From positions 62,001-126,000 of the forward strand of contig JASHNW010000089.1 of NCBI GenBank assembly GCA_030041435.1: a stretch of DNA of 64,000 bases, read 5' to 3'. The stretch's first letter is position 1, and each line of letters begins with the position of its first letter. The translations under genes and the position numbers were made by a program. This document shows, piece after piece, positions 59,529-64,000 of this stretch. The stretch is from Acidobacteriaceae bacterium (GTDB lineage: Bacteria > Acidobacteriota > Terriglobia > Terriglobales > Acidobacteriaceae). Below the pieces are notes generated by a model. The model was not told the DNA's origin, ran no database searches, and saw only the letters and a program-made list of their open reading frames with translations.

Positions 59529-60836
59529 ATGCCCTCCAGTGAGCGAACCGTTCCGCCGCCGACCGAAGTCGAACCAGCTCTAATTCGCAGGGCTTTGGAA
59601 AGCATTCTGCAAAGCGCTCCCTTTCGCACCAGCAGGCAGTGCCAGGACATGCTGCGCTACGTTGTCGAGCACAGCCTGCGGGATGAGCAGGAGTCGCTCC
59701 GTGAGCGCGTGATTGGGATCGAAGTCTTTGGCCGAAGCTCCGACTACGACACCAGCGGCGATCCCGTCGTGCGAATTCGCGCGGCTGACATCCGCAAACG
59801 GCTGGCGCAGTATTACCAAAACCCGACTTCTTCCGATACTCCCGTTCACATCGAGATCCCTCCCGGTTCCTACCGCGCGATGTTCAAGGCGGTATTACAC
59901 AGCACACCGGCGCCGGCAGTGGAGCCAGATTCCGCATCCCGGGCCGACGCCCACGCCGAGGCGCCGTTCATTGTGGCGCCGATTCTGCCCGAGGAACAGA
60001 CGCCGCCGTCCCGCACCGTCCGCAAGACTGTCGGGATCGTCTCCGCTTTGGCGCTCCTGCTTGGGGTAGCGGGGCTTGGGCTATGGCGCTCTCATGAGCT
60101 TCGTTCGCCGGGAGCTCTCCAGATGTTCTGGGCTCCGGTTTTCGCAAGCCGCAAACCGGTGATCATCTATGCCGGGGCCAATGCGGTATACCGGCTTTCC
60201 GATCAGTTCCTCGAGCGGTACCGCAAGGAGCACCATCTTGAGAATAATGGCCCTGAAATTTTCGTCCAATTGCCTCCCGGCCAGAAAATTGCCGCAGAAG
60301 ACCTGATCCCGGTAGGAGATACCACCGCCGATGGCCGAGCCTGCGCCCAGCTGGTCTCGCTGATCACGCGATCGCAACGTTCATTTGAACTGCGATACGG
60401 CTCGGATATCTCGGTGGGCGATCTGCAGGATTCACCGGCAATTCTGGTCGGCGCTTTCAATAACCCCTGGACCCTGAAGATGACGAATTCGTTGCGGTTC
60501 GTTTTCCGGGACGGCAACCGCATCGAGGATACCTGGCACAAAACCCCGGGATGGGCGGAGACGATGCTGCCCAACGGGCAGATGAGAGACGATTATGCGC
60601 TGATCTCCCGCCTGTTCGACCCGGAGGACGGACACGTGCTGATTGTCGCGGCGGGCATTGGCAGTTTTGGGACCGAGGCGGCCGTCGAATTCCTCACCAA
60701 TCCCGCAGAGATGGGTGAGATCGCTCGCACCGCCCCGCCAGGATGGCAGAAGAAGAACCTGCAAATCGTGCTTCACGTATCCGTCCAGGATCTGATGCTG
60801 AACAACGAAAATATCGTGGCGGCGCAGTACTGGTGA
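59529..60836 (+). CDS. Membrane-anchored protein with acidobacterial-type N-terminal domain, possibly a regulator
   Basis: 435 residues. Residues 15-95 (IRRALESILQSAPFRTSRQC, YVVEHSLRDEQESLRERVIGIEVFG, DPVVRIRAADIRKRLAQYY) form a helical domain that resembles N-terminal parts of adenylate-cyclase-like/TPR regulators of Acidobacteriota. A single transmembrane helix is at about 160-178 (VGIVSALALLLGVAGLGLW). The C-terminal 250 residues are extracytoplasmic. Topology suggests signal reception across the membrane; the ligand is unknown. It diverges from GH31. Confidence 0.72.
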   Translation: MPSSERTVPPPTEVEPALIRRALESILQSAPFRTSRQCQDMLRYVVEHSLRDEQESLRERVIGIEVFGRSSDYDTSGDPVVRIRAADIRKRLAQYYQNPTSSDTPVHIEIPPGSYRAMFKAVLHSTPAPAVEPDSASRADAHAEAPFIVAPILPEEQTPPSRTVRKTVGIVSALALLLGVAGLGLWRSHELRSPGALQMFWAPVFASRKPVIIYAGANAVYRLSDQFLERYRKEHHLENNGPEIFVQLPPGQKIAAEDLIPVGDTTADGRACAQLVSLITRSQRSFELRYGSDISVGDLQDSPAILVGAFNNPWTLKMTNSLRFVFRDGNRIEDTWHKTPGWAETMLPNGQMRDDYALISRLFDPEDGHVLIVAAGIGSFGTEAAVEFLTNPAEMGEIARTAPPGWQKKNLQIVLHVSVQDLMLNNENIVAAQYW

Positions 60837-61322
60837 GGGGCGTGGCGTCGGGCCTGCCAGGGACACGTTTGGCTGCCGGAATTGAGCCGGTGAAGCTTCG
60901 CTCAGGAGATCTGCCGCATTTTCACGCAGAATGCTCGACAGCATTGAGTGGGCGGAGCAAATCTGCATAGGCATTGCTCGCGAGGAACGATCTGAGAAGG
61001 CGAGGCCCTCCTCGGCAGAACCTCCGCCGTGGACGCTCCCGGGTGGGAATTTGCCCGTTTGGTGTGCACAATTTATGCCCACGCCATCCATTTCTGCCCG
61101 TTTTGGCTGTTCTCTCCAAACGCAGCATCAAAAACTCACGGTTTTTCATCGAGCGGGCAAAAGTTTGCCCCCCGGCATCCGATATCCGGCTTTCGAATCC
61201 TTGAGATACGGGAGCCATTTTTCATTTGCCGCCCGGCATCGCATTCCTGTGGACATACTGCACTGCAGCATGTATTCTTGCAGCGCAGCAGAGTACCTCG
61301 TCTGCGACGGTGGGGTGGGGGT
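60837..61322. other. Intergenic region upstream of the SDR gene
   Basis: About 485 bases without a supported gene. A hairpin GGGCAAA-AG-TTTGCCC lies at 61154-61169, and CTGCA-rich short repeats occur near 61258-61290. A promoter is expected near the 3' end but not identified. Confidence 0.45.
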
Positions 61323-62195
61323 ATGGAATCGAGCATGGTGCAGGACCAGCCGCAAACGGCCAGCGAGGCGCCGTTCACGCTGGAGGGCAGGACGGCGCTG
61401 GTAACGGGAGCAGGGCGCGGCATCGGCAGGGCCATCGCCAGGCGTCTGGCGGCGGCGGGCGCTTCGGTGATGGTGAACGATCTGGATGAGACCATGCTGC
61501 GCGAATCGGAAGTGGAGCTGGCGAATCCGGAACATGTGCAGCACGTGCGCGGGGACCTGACCGATCCGGCAACGCCTGAGGCGGTCGTGCGGGCCACACT
61601 GGACGCCTTCGGGGCCATCGACATCATCGTGAACAACGCGGGCTACAGCTGGGACAACGTCATTCAGAAAACCACGGACGAGCAGTTTCAGGCGATGCTG
61701 GACATCCACCTGGTGACGCCATTCCGGCTGCTGCGGGCCGCATCCACCTATATTCGCGAGACGGCCAAGCGGGAAATCGCCGCGGGGGAGCGCGTGATGC
61801 GCAAGGTGGTTAACATCACCTCCATTGCGGGCACCGACGGCAATCCCGGGCAGGTGGGTTATTCGTCGGGAAAAGCCGGAGTGATCGGGCTGACCAAAAC
61901 GCTGGCCAAAGAGTGGGGCCGGTACAACGTCAACGTGAACGCGGTGGGATTTGGCCTGATTGAGACGCGCCTGGTGCAGCCTCTCGACGCCGCCGGCGCC
62001 AGCATGGAAATGCACGGCCACCAGATCCGTCTGGGGGTGCAGCCAACGCTGCTGGAGTCGGTGAAGACCGCGTGCCCGCTGGGACGTCTGGGCACACCGG
62101 AAGAAGCGGCGGGCGCGGTGCTGTTTTTCTGCTCGCCGCTGTCCGATTACGTTACCGGGGAAGTGCTGATCTGCGGCGGAGGGCTGCACTTCTAG
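61323..62195 (+). CDS. Short-chain dehydrogenase/reductase
   Basis: 290 residues. The Rossmann motif TGAGRGIG (28-35), NNAG (104-107) and the triad Ser167, Tyr180 and Lys184 (NITSIAGT; YSSGK) are present. NDLDE after beta-2 favours NAD(H). The closest general type is the FabG/3-ketoacyl-ACP reductase-like SDRs. An acyl or sugar substrate cannot be chosen. ATG 61323 follows GGTGGGG; ATG 61335 is possible. Confidence 0.9.
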   Translation: MESSMVQDQPQTASEAPFTLEGRTALVTGAGRGIGRAIARRLAAAGASVMVNDLDETMLRESEVELANPEHVQHVRGDLTDPATPEAVVRATLDAFGAIDIIVNNAGYSWDNVIQKTTDEQFQAMLDIHLVTPFRLLRAASTYIRETAKREIAAGERVMRKVVNITSIAGTDGNPGQVGYSSGKAGVIGLTKTLAKEWGRYNVNVNAVGFGLIETRLVQPLDAAGASMEMHGHQIRLGVQPTLLESVKTACPLGRLGTPEEAAGAVLFFCSPLSDYVTGEVLICGGGLHF

Positions 62196-62235
62196 AACTG
62201 CAGCGACATGCGGCCGCACAGGAAACGGAGAATGG

Positions 62236-62318
62236 GCTGTTTTCCGGCTGCAGGTGTCACCCGGACAGGAACCGCACGTCCTTCGACTCCGGCCGCTGTG
62301 CGACCTTCGCTCAGGATG
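62236..62318. repeat. Dispersed-repeat-like segment
   Basis: The block centred on CGTCCTTCGACTCCGGCCGC and CTTCGCTCAGGATGACA has the look of a short intergenic repeat that I recall as frequent in Acidobacteriota genomes. Only one copy is seen in this window, so the repeat nature is inferred. Confidence 0.4.
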
Positions 62319-62465
62319 ACAATTATATTATAAATAAATATAAATAAACAAGATATTTTTCTGCTATTATCCATACAAGTCCTGCACAGATACAAGGATT
62401 CAAGGACTTACAGAAAAAACCTACACGGAAACTGCACAGAACGAGTCCAACGATGGAGGCCAATT
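62319..62465. other. AT-rich segment upstream of the integrase
   Basis: A sharp fall in G+C (TATATTATAAATAAATAT) next to an inverted repeat AAGTCCT...AGGACTT (62377-62409) with a nested direct repeat CAAGGATT/CAAGGACT. It may contain the integrase promoter and recombinase-binding sites. Confidence 0.4.
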
Positions 62466-63893
62466 ATGGCATTCGTCACCGAAAAAGAGGAACTGAAACC
62501 CGGCCTGATTCTCTTCCGGCGCGGCGACGTAGAGCATCGGATGTGGTATTGCCGGATGAAGATGCCGAAGGCCGACCGCTATAAGACGGTTTCGCTCAAA
62601 ACAACTGATAGAGAAGCGGCGCGGGAACGCGCCTTCGATCAAGACGCGGACGTGCGGTTTCGTATCAAGCATGACGTTCCGGTATTCAACCGCCCCTTTC
62701 GTGACGTGGCACACGAGTATCTATTGACGCAGGAGGCGCGGGCGAAGCGCGGAGAGATCAGCGCCGCGCGGCCTAAAAAACTCCGTGCCGTCATCGAAGG
62801 CACGTTAGACAGGTACGCCGGTTCCACGCAGGTACACCTTATCGGGGACGAGCGTTGGGGAGGCTATCCGGCATGGAGACGAGAGAACGGCGCGGGACGC
62901 CACCGGCGCAACGGCGTTCGTGAAGTCAGCACCGCCACAGCGCAGATTTTCGCAAACCATGAAGCCGAGCGCCGCACGAAGGTTCAGCAGACTCTCGGCA
63001 TCCGGGTTTTGAGACCGATTGAAGTCAAGCCTTCCGAAGAAAGGGTGGTTCCCTTCATCAGTGATTCCACCATCAGGTTTGAAATGTCCATCTTCGGCGC
63101 GGTGATGAACTACGCCGTGAAGAAGCGTTATGTTCCCGCCAGCCAGCGTTTCGACGAGCGCCCGAAGCTCAAGACGATGCGGCGGGACGAGTTCACGCTG
63201 GAAGAATATCGCAAGCTCCACACTGTAGGCCGCAAGTGGATTGGTGAGGCGGACAAGCCTTCGAGCACCTGGTATCGCACCGTCACCTACAACATGATTC
63301 TGATTGCCTGCAACACCGGGATGAGGCCAGCGGAGATGAAGAATCTCCGCTGGAGGGACATTATGCCCGCAAAGGACCGCGAGGGCCGAGAGATCGTTGT
63401 GTTGTTCGTGCAGGGCAAGGGCAAGTCACGCAAGCTGGTTGCGCCCAAGAGTGTTGGAGATTATTTAGAGCGCATCCGCGCCATCTCCAAAGCCACCGAA
63501 CAGGACGACCGAGTATTTACCAACATCGCGGGCAAGCCCGCAAAGACGCTGTATAGTTCCTTGATTGCCGATCTTCTAAAGGAAGCGAATCTGCGCGACG
63601 GAACGCAAGGCGTTCCGCGCTCCACGTATTGCTTCCGTCATACTTACGCCACGCTGAGATTGCAGGAGGGCGTGGACGTGTATTTCCTTGCCGAGCAGAT
63701 GGGAACTTCCGTCCACATGATTGAAAGCCACTACGGACACGTAAACACGATCAAACACGCTGACCGCGTATTGCAGGGGATGGCGGGATGGGAGTTGCCG
63801 CAATCGGAGTCGGGCGATACTAAAGCTAGGGCGTCGAAAGCGGCGGAGACGCACGATAAATCCAAGCGAGGTCAGCACCGCAGGTCGCATTGA
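62466..63893 (+). CDS. Tyrosine recombinase / phage-type integrase
   Basis: 475 residues. An N-terminal SAM-like core-binding region is followed by the catalytic domain: Arg287 in NTGMRPAEMKNLRW, Lys in the beta-hairpin VQGKGKSRKL, Arg391-His392 in YCFRHTYATL, and Tyr423 in SHYGHV. The first His of the HxxR box is Tyr388. A ribosome site (GGAGG) precedes ATG 62466. It probably belongs to an integrated element that continues beyond 64,000; 63894-64000 shows no further gene. Confidence 0.9.
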   Translation: MAFVTEKEELKPGLILFRRGDVEHRMWYCRMKMPKADRYKTVSLKTTDREAARERAFDQDADVRFRIKHDVPVFNRPFRDVAHEYLLTQEARAKRGEISAARPKKLRAVIEGTLDRYAGSTQVHLIGDERWGGYPAWRRENGAGRHRRNGVREVSTATAQIFANHEAERRTKVQQTLGIRVLRPIEVKPSEERVVPFISDSTIRFEMSIFGAVMNYAVKKRYVPASQRFDERPKLKTMRRDEFTLEEYRKLHTVGRKWIGEADKPSSTWYRTVTYNMILIACNTGMRPAEMKNLRWRDIMPAKDREGREIVVLFVQGKGKSRKLVAPKSVGDYLERIRAISKATEQDDRVFTNIAGKPAKTLYSSLIADLLKEANLRDGTQGVPRSTYCFRHTYATLRLQEGVDVYFLAEQMGTSVHMIESHYGHVNTIKHADRVLQGMAGWELPQSESGDTKARASKAAETHDKSKRGQHRRSH

Positions 63894-64000
63894 TTATTAA
63901 CCTCCCTACGCCGTCTTTTGCCGGAGCCGTGGCGGAGGCTGGCGCAGGGAGATGTGATTCCAATGTCCGGCCCGGACATTCCTTGCTGAGATTCTCCTGA

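Noticed and set aside
61154-61169. Hairpin GGGCAAA/TTTGCCC as terminator of the upstream putative regulator gene
   Set aside because: It is over 300 bases from the stop codon and no T-run follows.

Overview
The window reads as chromosomal DNA of a member of the Acidobacteriota (Acidobacteriia/Terriglobia type). This rests on inference from gene content: high G+C, an Oar-like TonB-dependent receptor of about 1,260 residues with an N-terminal carboxypeptidase-regulatory-like domain, a CRTAC1/ASPIC-UnbV FG-GAP protein, a PadR/HAAS-type pair, FecR/DUF6600 proteins, an RNase E/G with a huge insertion in its S1 domain, many exported proteins of unknown function, and several secreted or sugar-related enzymes (GH31, a clan GH-A hydrolase, NagA/NagB). 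No taxonomic marker such as 16S rRNA is present.

Layout. 0-6 kb: oxyR and katG diverge around a recognisable OxyR operator; then a small membrane protein and uvrB. 6-15.3 kb: a structured small-RNA candidate, a FecR-domain exported protein, a GT39-like enzyme and amino-acid permease pair, a phosphoribosyltransferase, tRNA-Val(TAC) with a decayed integrase fragment at its 3' side, and nagB-nagA. 15.6-25.7 kb: housekeeping genes for cell shape (rodA) and RNA metabolism (RNase E/G, pnp, rpsO), with an outer-membrane-type protein between. 25.8-38.8 kb: PadR regulator with its membrane partner, a large secreted glycoside hydrolase, two tandem paralogous exported proteins that both start with TTG, guanine deaminase, aldo/keto reductase, universal stress protein, an MDR oxidoreductase and a secreted Ca-loop protein with an unclear start. 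38.9-47 kb: yebC, a PagL-like barrel, ftcD, a secreted protein, an operon of DinB-like, VOC and phosphoesterase genes, hicBA and engB. 47-62 kb: a seven-haem cytochrome c, relics of an IS630-like transposase and a TPR gene, a TonB-dependent receptor with a LacI-type operator upstream, the CRTAC1 protein, a polytopic membrane protein, GH31, a membrane-anchored putative regulator and an SDR. 62.2-64 kb: a dispersed-repeat-like segment, an AT-rich stretch and an intact tyrosine recombinase, probably the edge of a mobile island continuing past the window.

The points most worth following are: (1) oxyR has an in-frame amber codon; reading through it restores a normal-length C-terminus that ends exactly against the convergent neighbour; (2) a 110-nt RNA-like structure closed by a perfect 13-bp stem follows uvrB; (3) RNase E/G carries a roughly 525-residue insertion with repeated LPGESLS motifs; (4) two neighbouring exported paralogues share TTG starts and an LPDAPQ motif just after the signal peptide. 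I did not find a clear anti-phage system, CRISPR array or biosynthetic cluster.
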